Source: Methanobacterium sp.
Lineage (GTDB): Archaea > Methanobacteriota > Methanobacteria > Methanobacteriales > Methanobacteriaceae
Direction of reading: 5' to 3'
Assembly: GCA_016222945.1 (NCBI GenBank)
Contig: JACRPY010000002.1
Coordinates: 62,001-126,000, forward strand
DNA: 64,000 nucleotides
Of the stretch, positions 34,062 to 44,686 are shown piece after piece. Each line of letters begins with the position of its first letter. Positions within the stretch are counted from its first letter, which is position 1. Position numbers and translations under genes: made by a program. The notes below the pieces were generated by a model. It had not been told where the DNA came from and made no database searches. It was given only the letters and a program-made list of their open reading frames with translations.

Positions 34062-35717
34062 TTATAGAGTATCCACACAATTTTTGAGTAATTTCTTTAA
34101 TTTAGACTTATTTTTAGGCCACAATATATATGCAGAACTAATAAGCTTTAAGAAGGATGATGGTTGAGGTATTTCCACTTTATCCCTCATTTCCTCTGTT
34201 TCAGGAAGTCCAGATAATCTAAGTCTATTTAATATAGGGTCAGCATAGCCAGTTGATTCTGCAAAACCTCGCCCAATTAAGTTTCCTTCACGGTCCTTTA
34301 AATACACAGCGCCTTCTGAATAATGTAATCCGCTGCCAAAAAATCCAGATTGACCTCCATCAACAATTGGAGTCATAACAAAATTCCTAATATCCTCTGG
34401 AACATCTTCACCAAATTCAAATTCCCATCTTTGAGGGTACCATGTATTTGTAACAGGATACAAATCTGGATCCTGTGATTTTACACTTTTTATCCATTCA
34501 GTTACCTTTAAAGTTCCCTTAACACCTTTAGAATTGTTTTTTTCATCTATATATTTTCCTGAAACGTTAACTTTCATTACTCCTGGAGGATTTGGCCCTG
34601 TCTGTTCATAGAATTGTTTCATTTCATTGGAATGTATGGAAGCCATGGTTAACTCTCGATCTTCATCAAATTGAGCCATGAACCAATCCCATCCTCCCGC
34701 AGGCTTTTCAGACAGATTATTAGCCACTCTTAAAACCTTTACTCGAGGACTACCAGCAGGAAGCATTCCATTACACCATTGATGGTCATACCAGAACTTA
34801 CCACTTTTTAGGGAAACTTCTTCTTCATTAATTCTCAAAATACTTTTATCTGGATCAACTCTAAGGTTTGGTACAGAATAATAGAGCGTTCCCACCCCTC
34901 CACAGCAGGGATCACATCCATTTTTACCTTGAAGTAAATAATCTTTATTTTGTGTAAGCGTAATATCCACTTCAATATCTGATGGTGAATCAGGGTTTAA
35001 ATCTATTCCCCAACCTTTTATCTGGAGCGGAAATGTGCTGTCTTCATTTAAAGCTTTTATTTTATTCTTTCCAAACGTATAATCAAAGGGGTTGTCTGAA
35101 AAATCAATTAATCCAGTTGTTCCTGCAATTAATATAGGTTTGGAGCGGTAATGTTTTCCCCCAGCTTCACTTACAGCCAGATGTAATTCCAGAATCTGAT
35201 TTTCAATTTCAGAAAGCCCAAAATGTTTGGCTATTTCTGGAGGAAGCAGTGCATACTGCCAGAACATGAATTGAACACCATATTCTTTTCCATTTTCGCC
35301 AACACAGCTTCCAACAATAAAATGCCAACCTAATTGGTAATTAAATTGAGGAGCATCATCTTGAGGGAGTTTAAAATCAGCCTTTGCTGGTATTGCTTCA
35401 TACCCTTTAGAACTGTCCATACCTAAAAATAGCGTCATTGCATATGCTTGGTGGGGTGAAAGTGATTTAGAATGTTCAATTAATGTTTTATAGACATTTT
35501 TATAGCTTGGTGTGAACGAATCAGGATTTTTTAATCGTTCTTCTAAAAGATACTGCATTCGCCTACCAAAACTTTCATTACTATTCTTTTCGCGTTTTAA
35601 TTTTTTAATTATATCTTCTGGAATTTTAGAAGCGTCAAATTCATGCATCCATAAAGCTTTGGCTATATTATCCCTTGTTTCTTCATCTAACATATCTAAT
35701 AACTCTTGATTTTCCAT
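34062..35717 (-). CDS. CrtC/AttH lipocalin-like domain protein (paralogue 1)
   Basis: 551 residues. The first ~110 are an unrecognised helical region. From ~120 (YQLGWHFIVGSCVGENGKEYGVQFMFWQY) to ~500 it follows the CrtC/AttH layout: LYYSVPNLRV, SGKFWYDHQWCNGM, GWDWFMAQFDEDRELT, WYPQRWEFEF and YSEGAVYLKD...GRGFAE. CrtC relatives hydrate carotenoids; AttH relatives bind lipids. No signal peptide, so probably cytoplasmic. Substrate unknown; archaeal lipids are one possibility. AT-rich codon use like the surroundings. About half identical to the protein at 37007. Confidence 0.75.
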   Translation of the reverse strand: MENQELLDMLDEETRDNIAKALWMHEFDASKIPEDIIKKLKREKNSNESFGRRMQYLLEERLKNPDSFTPSYKNVYKTLIEHSKSLSPHQAYAMTLFLGMDSSKGYEAIPAKADFKLPQDDAPQFNYQLGWHFIVGSCVGENGKEYGVQFMFWQYALLPPEIAKHFGLSEIENQILELHLAVSEAGGKHYRSKPILIAGTTGLIDFSDNPFDYTFGKNKIKALNEDSTFPLQIKGWGIDLNPDSPSDIEVDITLTQNKDYLLQGKNGCDPCCGGVGTLYYSVPNLRVDPDKSILRINEEEVSLKSGKFWYDHQWCNGMLPAGSPRVKVLRVANNLSEKPAGGWDWFMAQFDEDRELTMASIHSNEMKQFYEQTGPNPPGVMKVNVSGKYIDEKNNSKGVKGTLKVTEWIKSVKSQDPDLYPVTNTWYPQRWEFEFGEDVPEDIRNFVMTPIVDGGQSGFFGSGLHYSEGAVYLKDREGNLIGRGFAESTGYADPILNRLRLSGLPETEEMRDKVEIPQPSSFLKLISSAYILWPKNKSKLKKLLKNCVDTL

Positions 35718-35836
35718 GTTTAATACCTCATTTGCTTTTATTATCTTTCTTTTATTAATTACTCTTTTCGGAGTCTAAAAGATATTAATAAATTAGATAT
35801 AATATAATAGTTTAATAGGATTAAGAGGGATTTTAA

Positions 35837-36421
35837 ATGAAAGAAAGCTTTGAAAACATTAACAAATCCAGTAAAATTAAACAGATTATAGCAGACTTCG
35901 TTAATTCAAAACTTGATAACTATGAAACTGATATTTCAGATGTTTTAAAAGATTTATCTTTAAAAGAAGTTTCTGATCTAGTTTTTAACGAAGCCATTAA
36001 CCTAACTGGAAGTAAATATTGTTATGTTGCTTACCTAGACCCTGAAAATAATGATAGTGTGGGAATATCCTTTTCACATCTTACAGATGGCTGTAAAATG
36101 TTTGCTGAAATGGGAGAGGCTCGTTTCAAAGTTCGAAAGGATGGTAGCTACGGCGGACTTCTTGGTTACTCCTTAGATACTGGAGAATCATTTTATGTAC
36201 ATGATATAACTTCTCATCCTGTTGCTCACGGCTTACCAAAAGGTCATGCGCCTGTAGATCAGTTTCTTTCAGTTGCAGTAAAGTATGAAGGGAGAATATT
36301 AGGGCAAATTGTTCTTGCAAACCCTAAAGGAGATTATAACAACAATCATTTGGAAATAGCAGATAGATTAGCTGATTTTTATGGTATTGCCCTTAAAGAA
36401 ATGGTTTACAGTGAAAAATAG
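35837..36421 (+). CDS. Stand-alone GAF-domain protein
   Basis: 194 residues. LSLKEVSDLVFNEAINLTGSKYCYVAYLDPEN, GGLLGYSLDTGESFYVHDITSHP and FLSVAVKYEGRILGQIVLANP form one GAF domain with no output domain. It resembles the GAF domain in the sensor kinase at 54929 (GGLMGHSLNIKRGFF..., FLSVPVMLKNEIMGQISIANS). Probably binds a small ligand or acts as an adaptor. AGAGGGAT precedes the ATG; divergent from the CrtC-like gene. Confidence 0.8.
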   Translation: MKESFENINKSSKIKQIIADFVNSKLDNYETDISDVLKDLSLKEVSDLVFNEAINLTGSKYCYVAYLDPENNDSVGISFSHLTDGCKMFAEMGEARFKVRKDGSYGGLLGYSLDTGESFYVHDITSHPVAHGLPKGHAPVDQFLSVAVKYEGRILGQIVLANPKGDYNNNHLEIADRLADFYGIALKEMVYSEK

Positions 36422-36443
36422 AAAAAATAAGTCACTGAGAATA

Positions 36444-36965
36444 TTATTGTACTTTGAAACTATTTTGTATCATTTTAAAGTTTGTTTCTTGGCCTTCAAA
36501 GTCTCCAGGTAGGGCCGTGAAGATTAGAATGTATTGAGCTTGATTTTTCTCAAAAAGAATTAATCTTTCTTTTTTAACAGTTCCACCTGAAAGAGTCGTA
36601 TTATACACAAATTCATGTGCAGATACACCATCAACAGTAACTTTACCCTCAGACATTAAAAATCCATATTTTCCAATTGCAGCTTTAATTGAACCAGTTG
36701 ATATCTCCCCAGATGTATTGTTATTAGCCAAGAGAACTAAAACTCCAGTTTCTTCATTAAACTTATCCCCCACTGTAACTATAACTGGAATATCTATATC
36801 ACTAACATTAACGTTGCCTTGGCCTGGAGTTTTGTACCATCCCCCAGGATAATTGAAACTTATCCCATTTGAACTGTAGGTTTGATTTCCACCAATGCCA
36901 ATACATCCTGATATAAAAATTAAAATAGATATGGTTAAAATGACCAAAAAAGAATGTTTATTAAT
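36444..36965 (-). CDS. PsbP-like lipoprotein (AUU start proposed)
   Basis: About 173 residues. The nearest start for a normal codon is TTG at 36947, but GGGGTGAT (36971-36978) is then 23 nt away. ATT at 36965 is in frame, 5 nt after that site, and adds NKHSF, supplying the Lys/His end of a lipoprotein signal: VILTISILIFISGC, with lipobox ISGC. The mature part (SYNYPGGWYKT..., VSAHEFVYNTT, IFTALPGDFEGQETNFKMIQNSFKV) has the pattern of archaeal PsbP-related surface proteins. Function unknown. Convergent to the GAF gene. Confidence 0.74.
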   Translation of the reverse strand: MNKHSFLVILTISILIFISGCIGIGGNQTYSSNGISFNYPGGWYKTPGQGNVNVSDIDIPVIVTVGDKFNEETGVLVLLANNNTSGEISTGSIKAAIGKYGFLMSEGKVTVDGVSAHEFVYNTTLSGGTVKKERLILFEKNQAQYILIFTALPGDFEGQETNFKMIQNSFKVQ

Positions 36966-37006
36966 CTTTAATCACCCCTATTAGCCTTTTCGTTTTTGAA
37001 TTGGAT

Positions 37007-38680
<1,674 letters not shown>

Positions 38681-38993
38681 TATTTCTTCCCCTATAACTT
38701 TCTGATTTAAAAATTGATCATCAAGTAAATTTTTTATCTTATTCCTTATTATCTTATGTTAGAGTTATTAAACCTCCCTATTGAACCATTAACAGGAAAT
38801 AACCATTAAAAATATCTTTTTATAGATTTATCCCTGAAGGTTGCTATTTTAGTGGAAAAAAGATAATATAATCATAATTACTCTAAAATACGTAAATTTG
38901 TAAGATAGTTAGATAAAATTGAATTTTTAAGTCCAAATTTAGAATGCAGTGGTAAATTAAAAAGAAAATGAATTAAAAAAAAGAAAAATAGGA
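38681..38993. other. Intergenic region between CrtC paralogue and cyclophilin
   Basis: About 310 bp, AT-rich. It holds the minus-strand promoter of the 37007 gene and, at its right end, poly-A/T that could terminate the cyclophilin transcript. Nothing else was recognised. Confidence 0.5.
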
Positions 38994-39419
38994 TTATTCA
39001 TCCAAAACTGTGACTTTATTCATTACATCATTTGGTTGAATCTTGTTTACAACGTCCATTCCTTTAACAACCTTACCAAAAACGGTGTGTACTCCGTCAA
39101 GGTGTGGCTGTGGAGAATGTGTTATGAAAAACTGGCTTCCACCAGTATCTTTACCTGCATGAGCCATGGAAAGTGCTCCAGTTCCGTGTTTATGTGGGTT
39201 TATTTCACATTTTATTGTGTAACCTGGTCCACCTGTTCCATTACCTTTAGGACATCCTCCCTGAATTACAAAGTTAGGTAAAACTCTGTGGAAAGTCAAT
39301 CCATTGTAAAATCCTTCACCTGCAAGCTTTTCAAAGTTAGCAACTGTGTTTGGTGCTTCTTTATCAAATAAGGTTAATTCTATGTTTCCTTTATCTGTTT
39401 CAATTATTGCTTTTTTCAT
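38994..39419 (-). CDS. Peptidyl-prolyl cis-trans isomerase, cyclophilin type
   Basis: 141 residues, a compact cyclophilin. GFYNGLTFHRVLPNFVIQGG holds the catalytic Arg and QGG; GALSMAHAGKDTGGSQFFIT and LDGVHTVFGKVVKGMDVV are the remaining active-site strands. It speeds proline isomerisation in protein folding, probably in the cytoplasm (no signal peptide). Single gene with GGTGA before the ATG. Confidence 0.95.
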   Translation of the reverse strand: MKKAIIETDKGNIELTLFDKEAPNTVANFEKLAGEGFYNGLTFHRVLPNFVIQGGCPKGNGTGGPGYTIKCEINPHKHGTGALSMAHAGKDTGGSQFFITHSPQPHLDGVHTVFGKVVKGMDVVNKIQPNDVMNKVTVLDE

Positions 39420-39635
39420 ATTTTCACCATAATCTTGAAATAATGTTTTTGCATGATATTTTTTATTATTAAATATATGCAGTATCTATTTTTTTGTCCT
39501 TCAAATTAATTAAATATTCAGTTTTCCGCATTATTTTAATAGGGTATCCAACAAATTATTTATTGACAGATTTTTAATATAATATCCAGTTTTAATGAGC
39601 TTCCCCATTTATACTGTTTATTTAAGGTGATTAAA

Positions 39636-40811
39636 ATGAATACAGAAGAAATTATAGATTTAGATAAAAAATATGTTATGCAAACTTATGGACGGTACCA
39701 ATTAGCTTTAAAAGAAGGAAAAGGAGCTTTAGTTACCGATTTTGAAGGAAAAACTTATATTGACTGCTTTGCAGGGATTGCTGTAAACAATGTAGGACAT
39801 TCACACCCGAATGTTGTTGAGGCAATATGTAAACAGGCTAAAAAACTGATACACTGCTCCAATCTTTATTATACACAAGAACAGGTGGAACTCGCCGAAT
39901 TACTGGCTAAAGTTTCTCCACATGACAAATCCTTCTTCTGCAACAGTGGTGCAGAAGCAAATGAAGGAGCTATAAAGCTTGCACGGAAATTTACGGGTTG
40001 TGGCGAAATTATTGCTATGGAAAACTCATTCCACGGCCGAACCATCGCCATGATCACTGCTACAGGCCAGCATAAATATAAAAAAGGGTTTGAGCCATTA
40101 CCAGAAGGATTTAAACACGTAGACTACGGAAACGTGGAAGCAGTGGCAGATGCTATAACCGATAATACAGCAGCAGTTCTTGTTGAACCTATTCAAGGAG
40201 AAGGAGGAGTTATAGTTCCTCCAAAAGGTTATCTAAAAGACTTAAAAAAGCTTTGTAATGAAAACGATGTTCTTTTAATATTTGACGAGGTTCAAACAGG
40301 GTTTGGACGGACTGGTGAAATGTTTGCATCCCAAACATTTGATGTAACTCCAGATATCACCACTGTAGCCAAAGCACTTGGTGGAGGATTCCCTATTGGT
40401 GGTGTTCTTGCAAATGGAGAAGTTGGAGATGCATTTGAACCTGGAAACCATGCTGCAACATTCGGTGGAAATCCACTTGCCTGTGCAGCTGCAAAAGCTT
40501 CAATTGAAACCATAATAGATGAAAATTTACTTGATAAGGCAAAAGAAAACGGTAAATACCTCAAAAACAAGCTTGAAGAGCAAAAAAACCTTCATAAAAT
40601 AGTGGAAGATGTTCGTGGTGTTGGAATGATGCTTGGAATGGAAATGAGCATCAACTGCGGAGAAATAGTCAAAAATGCACAAGATCAGGGCGTGCTTATA
40701 AACTGCACCGCGGATACTGTTTTACGGTTCTTACCGCCGCTTATAATAGAAAAAGAGCAGATAGATACTGTTGCAGCTGTTTTAGATGGTGTTTTAGGGA
40801 AGATTTCTTAA
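39636..40811 (+). CDS. argD: Acetylornithine aminotransferase
   Basis: 391 residues from ATG 39636; a GTG at 39627 is part of the AGGTGAT ribosome site. Class III PLP aminotransferase: FFCNSGAEANEGAIKLARKF, VEPIQGEGGVIVPP, LIFDEVQTGFGRTG, and the PLP Lys in TTVAKALGGGFPIGG. Family knowledge: converts N-acetylglutamate semialdehyde to acetylornithine and may serve in lysine synthesis too, which fits lysA and dapF downstream on the same strand at 41111 and 42432. Confidence 0.93.
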   Translation: MNTEEIIDLDKKYVMQTYGRYQLALKEGKGALVTDFEGKTYIDCFAGIAVNNVGHSHPNVVEAICKQAKKLIHCSNLYYTQEQVELAELLAKVSPHDKSFFCNSGAEANEGAIKLARKFTGCGEIIAMENSFHGRTIAMITATGQHKYKKGFEPLPEGFKHVDYGNVEAVADAITDNTAAVLVEPIQGEGGVIVPPKGYLKDLKKLCNENDVLLIFDEVQTGFGRTGEMFASQTFDVTPDITTVAKALGGGFPIGGVLANGEVGDAFEPGNHAATFGGNPLACAAAKASIETIIDENLLDKAKENGKYLKNKLEEQKNLHKIVEDVRGVGMMLGMEMSINCGEIVKNAQDQGVLINCTADTVLRFLPPLIIEKEQIDTVAAVLDGVLGKIS

Positions 40812-40859
40812 ATATGGTTTTTAGTGGTTAATTTTTCCTTTTTTCTTTTTATTTTTAGT

Positions 40860-41009
40860 TTATACTTGTTTATCACTGCAAAATGGACCGTATGTAACAT
40901 TAACAGGTATTTTTTTACCACATTCTTTACAATAAGCTTGATTTTTGATTTTTTGAGATTTTTCATTAACATATAATGAGATCTTAGAGTCTTCACGTTT
41001 AGAAAACCA
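40860..41009 (-). CDS. Possible small zinc-ribbon ORF or gene remnant
   Basis: Minus-strand frame of up to 49 codons ending AYCKECGKKIPVNVTYGPFCSDKQV, with a CxxC and a C-terminal Cys, typical of a small zinc ribbon. It has no ATG, GTG or TTG start; an ATC after a GTGA site is the only candidate. It could be the tail of a broken gene, a real gene with a rare start, or chance. It lies between argD and lysA. Confidence 0.3.
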   Translation of the reverse strand, partial: WFSKREDSKISLYVNEKSQKIKNQAYCKECGKKIPVNVTYGPFCSDKQV

Positions 41010-41110
41010 TTATTATAGAATAAGAGATCGTTTAATTCATTATGTTAAATTTTTATAGTAGAAAGTAAATAAATTCCATGTCAACTTTTTTTTCAGTATG
41101 GAGGATTTTG

Positions 41111-42397
41111 ATGGACTTTGATATTAAAACTAATGAGAAAGGAAATTTGAGCATCGGTGGAGCAGATGCAATAGAACTTACAGAAAAATATAACACACCC
41201 CTTTACGTTATAGATGAAACAAAAATACGGGATAACTACAGAAGAGTTTATGAATCATTTTCTAGCCATTACAATGATTTTAAAATATTCTATGCTTGTA
41301 AAGCTAACACAAACCTGGCCGTTATGCGAATATTAGAACAGGAAGGAAGTGGAATTGATGCTGTGTCTCCTGGAGAGATTTATACAGCACTTCTGGCAGG
41401 ATTTGAAGCCGAAAGAATTATTTACACTGGAAACAATGTCACAAATGAAGAACTTAAATTTGCTGTAGATTCAGGAGTTATAATTAATCTTGATTCAATT
41501 TCAGCCCTTAAAAGGCTTTCAAAACTCACCGATCCTAAGAAAGTGAAAATATCATTTAGAATAAACCCAAAGGTCGGTGCGGGACATCATGAACACTGCA
41601 TAACTGGTGGGGACTTATCTAAATTTGGTGTTATGGAAGAAGAAGCTGCAGATGTTTACAGTATGGCTAAAGACCTTGGGTTCACCCCTGTTGGAATTCA
41701 TACACATATAGGATCAGGAATACTTGACCCTGAACCATTCATGCTTGCAGTTGAAACCCTTATGGACGTTACAGGAAGAGTTCATGAAGAAGCAGGAGTT
41801 AAATTTGAGTTTATAGACTTTGGTGGAGGATTAGGAATACCTTACGAGACAGAAGAATCTAAACTGGACATAGAAAAATTCTCCAAAGAAATTACAGGAC
41901 TATTTAAAGATAAATTAAATGAATACAACCTTGGAAAACCGACAATGTGTATTGAACCTGGCAGATATATTGTGGGAGATGCATCAGTGCTTCTTACAAA
42001 AGTAAACACTATAAAACAAAGTTACAGGAAGTTTGCAGGTGTTGACGCTGGGTTTAACACTCTTTTACGTCCTTCAATGTATGGATCATACCATCACATT
42101 GTTGTTGCAAACAAACCAGAAGCAGAAAACACCCAGAAGATAGATATTGCCGGAAATGTATGTGAATCTGGCGATTTATTTGCAAGAGACCGTCCAATGC
42201 CTGAAATTAATGAAGGGGACACCTTAGCCATTCTCAATGCTGGAGCTTACGCATTTTCAATGTCATCCCAGTACAATTCAAGGCCAAAAACAATGGAAAT
42301 CCTTATAAAAGATGGGGAAAGTGAGATTATAAGGGAAAGAGAAATATTTGCTGATGTTCTTGCCAAACAAAATGTGCCTATAAGACTTTTAAAATAA
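41111..42397 (+). CDS. lysA: Diaminopimelate decarboxylase
   Basis: 428 residues from ATG 41111 (TGGAGG 7 nt upstream); a frame extending to 41078 lacks a ribosome site. Fold III PLP barrel: the PLP Lys in FKIFYACKANTN, the glycine loop EFIDFGGGLGIPYE, EPGRYIVGDA, and C-terminal NVCESGDLFARDRP plus AYAFSMSSQYNSRP. It converts meso-DAP to lysine. Followed 34 bp later by dapF, so both are likely one transcript. Confidence 0.96.
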   Translation: MDFDIKTNEKGNLSIGGADAIELTEKYNTPLYVIDETKIRDNYRRVYESFSSHYNDFKIFYACKANTNLAVMRILEQEGSGIDAVSPGEIYTALLAGFEAERIIYTGNNVTNEELKFAVDSGVIINLDSISALKRLSKLTDPKKVKISFRINPKVGAGHHEHCITGGDLSKFGVMEEEAADVYSMAKDLGFTPVGIHTHIGSGILDPEPFMLAVETLMDVTGRVHEEAGVKFEFIDFGGGLGIPYETEESKLDIEKFSKEITGLFKDKLNEYNLGKPTMCIEPGRYIVGDASVLLTKVNTIKQSYRKFAGVDAGFNTLLRPSMYGSYHHIVVANKPEAENTQKIDIAGNVCESGDLFARDRPMPEINEGDTLAILNAGAYAFSMSSQYNSRPKTMEILIKDGESEIIREREIFADVLAKQNVPIRLLK

Positions 42398-42431
42398 ATT
42401 GAGATAATTACAGTTTAATGAGGCTATAATA

Positions 42432-43367
42432 ATGAATATACAGGAAATTAAGTTTTCAAAGATGCATGGACTTGGAAACGATTATATTGTCATAGATGAA
42501 ACTTCTAAAGAGCTTATTAGTGAAGAAATGAAGCCAAAAATTTCAGCAGAGCTCTGTAGACGTGGTTTTTCAATAGGATCAGACGGGGTAATCTTTGTCT
42601 GCCCAGCTACATCCCATGATATTGATATTAAGTTTAGAATCTTTAATTCTAATGGATCAGAAGTTTCAACATTGAATAAATGTGATATACGTTTTAGAAT
42701 CTTTAATTCTGATGGTTCTGAAGCTGAAATGTGTGGAAACGGAATAAGATGCTTCTCCAAGTACGTATACGACAAAGGAATCATAAAAAAAGAAAAAATC
42801 ATCGTTGAAACCCTGGGTGGCATTAAAGTAGTTGATTTAACCATCAAAAATGGAGAAGTAGCATCATCTAAAGTTGATATGGGTCTTGCAACATTTAAAG
42901 CATCTGAAATTCCCATAATAAGTGAAAATGATGAATTTTTAGATGATGAATTAATGGTTAATGGAAAACCTTATAGAATGACCACCGTAAATGTTGGAAA
43001 TCCTCATGCAGTGATTTTCACTGATAATCTGAAAGGAGTGCCTTTAAATGAGGTTGGGCCTGCAATTGAAACCCATGAAGCTTTCCCTCAAAAAACTAAT
43101 GTGCATTTTGTTAAAATATTAAATAAAAATGAAATAGACATGATTACATGGGAAAGAGGTGCTGGTTTCACATTTGCATGTGGTACTGGAGCTACATCCT
43201 CTGTTTTAGCTGGATTTAAACTTTCTAAGCTGGATAAAAATGTTTTAGTCCATCTTCCTGGTGGAGACCTTAACATTGAAATTTATGAAGAAAAGGGAAT
43301 CCTTGGAGCATTTATGGAAGGAGATGCAGTTCTAGTCTTTGATGGAACCATTAAAATTGAATTATAA
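42432..43367 (+). CDS. dapF: Diaminopimelate epimerase with an internal 20-residue duplication
   Basis: 311 residues. SKMHGLGNDYIVID, the first catalytic Cys in EMCGNGIRCFSKYV and the second in FACGTGATSSVLAG are all present. Between SHDIDIK and the first Cys, RFRIFNSxGSE occurs twice exactly 60 bp apart, adding about 20 residues (copy 1 near 65-84) that ordinary DapF lacks. It epimerises LL-DAP to meso-DAP, the substrate of LysA upstream. GAGGCT precedes the ATG. The added loop may sit near the active site, so activity should not be taken for granted. Confidence 0.92.
   Translation: MNIQEIKFSKMHGLGNDYIVIDETSKELISEEMKPKISAELCRRGFSIGSDGVIFVCPATSHDIDIKFRIFNSNGSEVSTLNKCDIRFRIFNSDGSEAEMCGNGIRCFSKYVYDKGIIKKEKIIVETLGGIKVVDLTIKNGEVASSKVDMGLATFKASEIPIISENDEFLDDELMVNGKPYRMTTVNVGNPHAVIFTDNLKGVPLNEVGPAIETHEAFPQKTNVHFVKILNKNEIDMITWERGAGFTFACGTGATSSVLAGFKLSKLDKNVLVHLPGGDLNIEIYEEKGILGAFMEGDAVLVFDGTIKIEL
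42624..42735 (+). repeat. Internal tandem duplication in dapF (60-bp period)
   Basis: GATAT...TTTAGAATCTTTAATTCT begins at 42624 and again at 42684. The 18-base core TTTAGAATCTTTAATTCT is identical at 42633-42650 and 42693-42710; the flanks have diverged. The reading frame is kept because the period is a multiple of three. Confidence 0.9.
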
Positions 43368-43512
43368 ATCTCTATTTTCTCCAATAAATTTAATATTGTG
43401 TCTTTTAAATTATCGCTTTTAAACATTCTGAAAGTGATAATATATTTTATTTTTAAAATATATCCTTAAATCTTTAAAAAAAATATATAATGGATTCTAA
43501 TTAGAGACTAAT

Positions 43513-44574
43513 TTATTCTGTCCTTTGAATGCATTCCCTTCTTAATTTTAAAAGCTCTTTCTTTCTTTTTTTAAGGTCATCTACTTCCTTAACTATTTTG
43601 CTGAACTGGGGCAATATGCATTTAACCACATTGTCTTGATGTATCCAACTACAGTCCTGGCAGCTCCATACACCCTTATCTTTTATCCATTTACCCCCAG
43701 TAGTACTATCTCCACAGGGATAGAATGGACAGTAACAGAATGTGCAGTTTTCGCCTTTAGTGTGGCAGGGGTAGAATTCACATCCCAAATTAGGCCCTTC
43801 AACCACCTCTCCATCTAAGAAACATTCATAAAACTCTCTTGAAAGCTGATGTATGTCTGATTTAACCACATAACCACGAGGCGTCACCATGTGCCCATTC
43901 TGGATATATGTCATGGAATTTCCAATGATTATAGTTGTTGACATGTTTATTTCATGATCCCTCATGTTTCCAAGAGTGGTTACAGTAACATCCACACCAC
44001 TTTCTCTGCTTTTTACAATTCCAACAGGGGTTGATCTTTTTTTGTTTCGAAGTAAAATTTTGTAGGCTTCTTCAAATGGTTTCTTCCTTGTTTTACTTAA
44101 TGGGTTATAAATAGCTATAACAAAGTCGCCTTTAGCTGCAAATTCCACTTTTCTTTTTATTTCAGATAATGGAGTTAAAATATCACTTAAACTTATAACT
44201 GCAAAATCATGTAAGGGTGCCCCCAGCTTGGAAGCTGCAAATGTCGCTGCAGTTACCCCTGGAATAACATTCACTTCAATATCACTGTATTTATCAATAA
44301 GCTGGAAAATAACGTTCCCCATTCCAAATACGCCAGGATCTCCTGAGCTTATTATGGCAACTTTCTTTCCTTCCCGTGATTTTTGTATGGCAATCTCTGC
44401 CCGTTCTATCTCATCACCCATACCCTTCTTAATCACTTCTTTTCCATCTATTAAGTGTTCTATTTGCTTTATATATGCTTTATATCCGATAATAACCTCT
44501 GAATCTTTAATAGTGTTTAATGCCCTTATGCTCATGTCTTCAGGGGAAGGTCCAATACCTATAATACTAATCAT
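43513..44574 (-). CDS. cbiH: Precorrin-3B/cobalt-precorrin-3 C17-methyltransferase with Cys-rich tail
   Basis: 353 residues. Residues 1-240 are the methyltransferase: IGIGPSPEDMSIRALNTI, IISSGDPGVFGMGNVIFQL, VIPGVTAATFAASKLGAPL, then FVIAIYNPLSKTR. Residues ~255-320 are a cysteine-rich domain (CEFYPCHTKGENCTFCYCPF, YPCGDS, WSCQDCSWIH) of the small zinc/Fe-S type seen fused to CbiH in some methanogens. It contracts the corrin ring in B12 synthesis. The tail may bind a metal or cluster used in ring contraction. GGTGAT precedes the ATG. Confidence 0.88.
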   Translation of the reverse strand: MISIIGIGPSPEDMSIRALNTIKDSEVIIGYKAYIKQIEHLIDGKEVIKKGMGDEIERAEIAIQKSREGKKVAIISSGDPGVFGMGNVIFQLIDKYSDIEVNVIPGVTAATFAASKLGAPLHDFAVISLSDILTPLSEIKRKVEFAAKGDFVIAIYNPLSKTRKKPFEEAYKILLRNKKRSTPVGIVKSRESGVDVTVTTLGNMRDHEINMSTTIIIGNSMTYIQNGHMVTPRGYVVKSDIHQLSREFYECFLDGEVVEGPNLGCEFYPCHTKGENCTFCYCPFYPCGDSTTGGKWIKDKGVWSCQDCSWIHQDNVVKCILPQFSKIVKEVDDLKKRKKELLKLRRECIQRTE

Positions 44575-44686
44575 TGCATCACCATGTTCTAAATAATAAA
44601 AAGAAAATTATTTTTGATTAATTTTTCATAAAACTGTAAATTAAATCCATCTGACGATTTTTGGGGAGTAAAGAAAAAATATAGGG

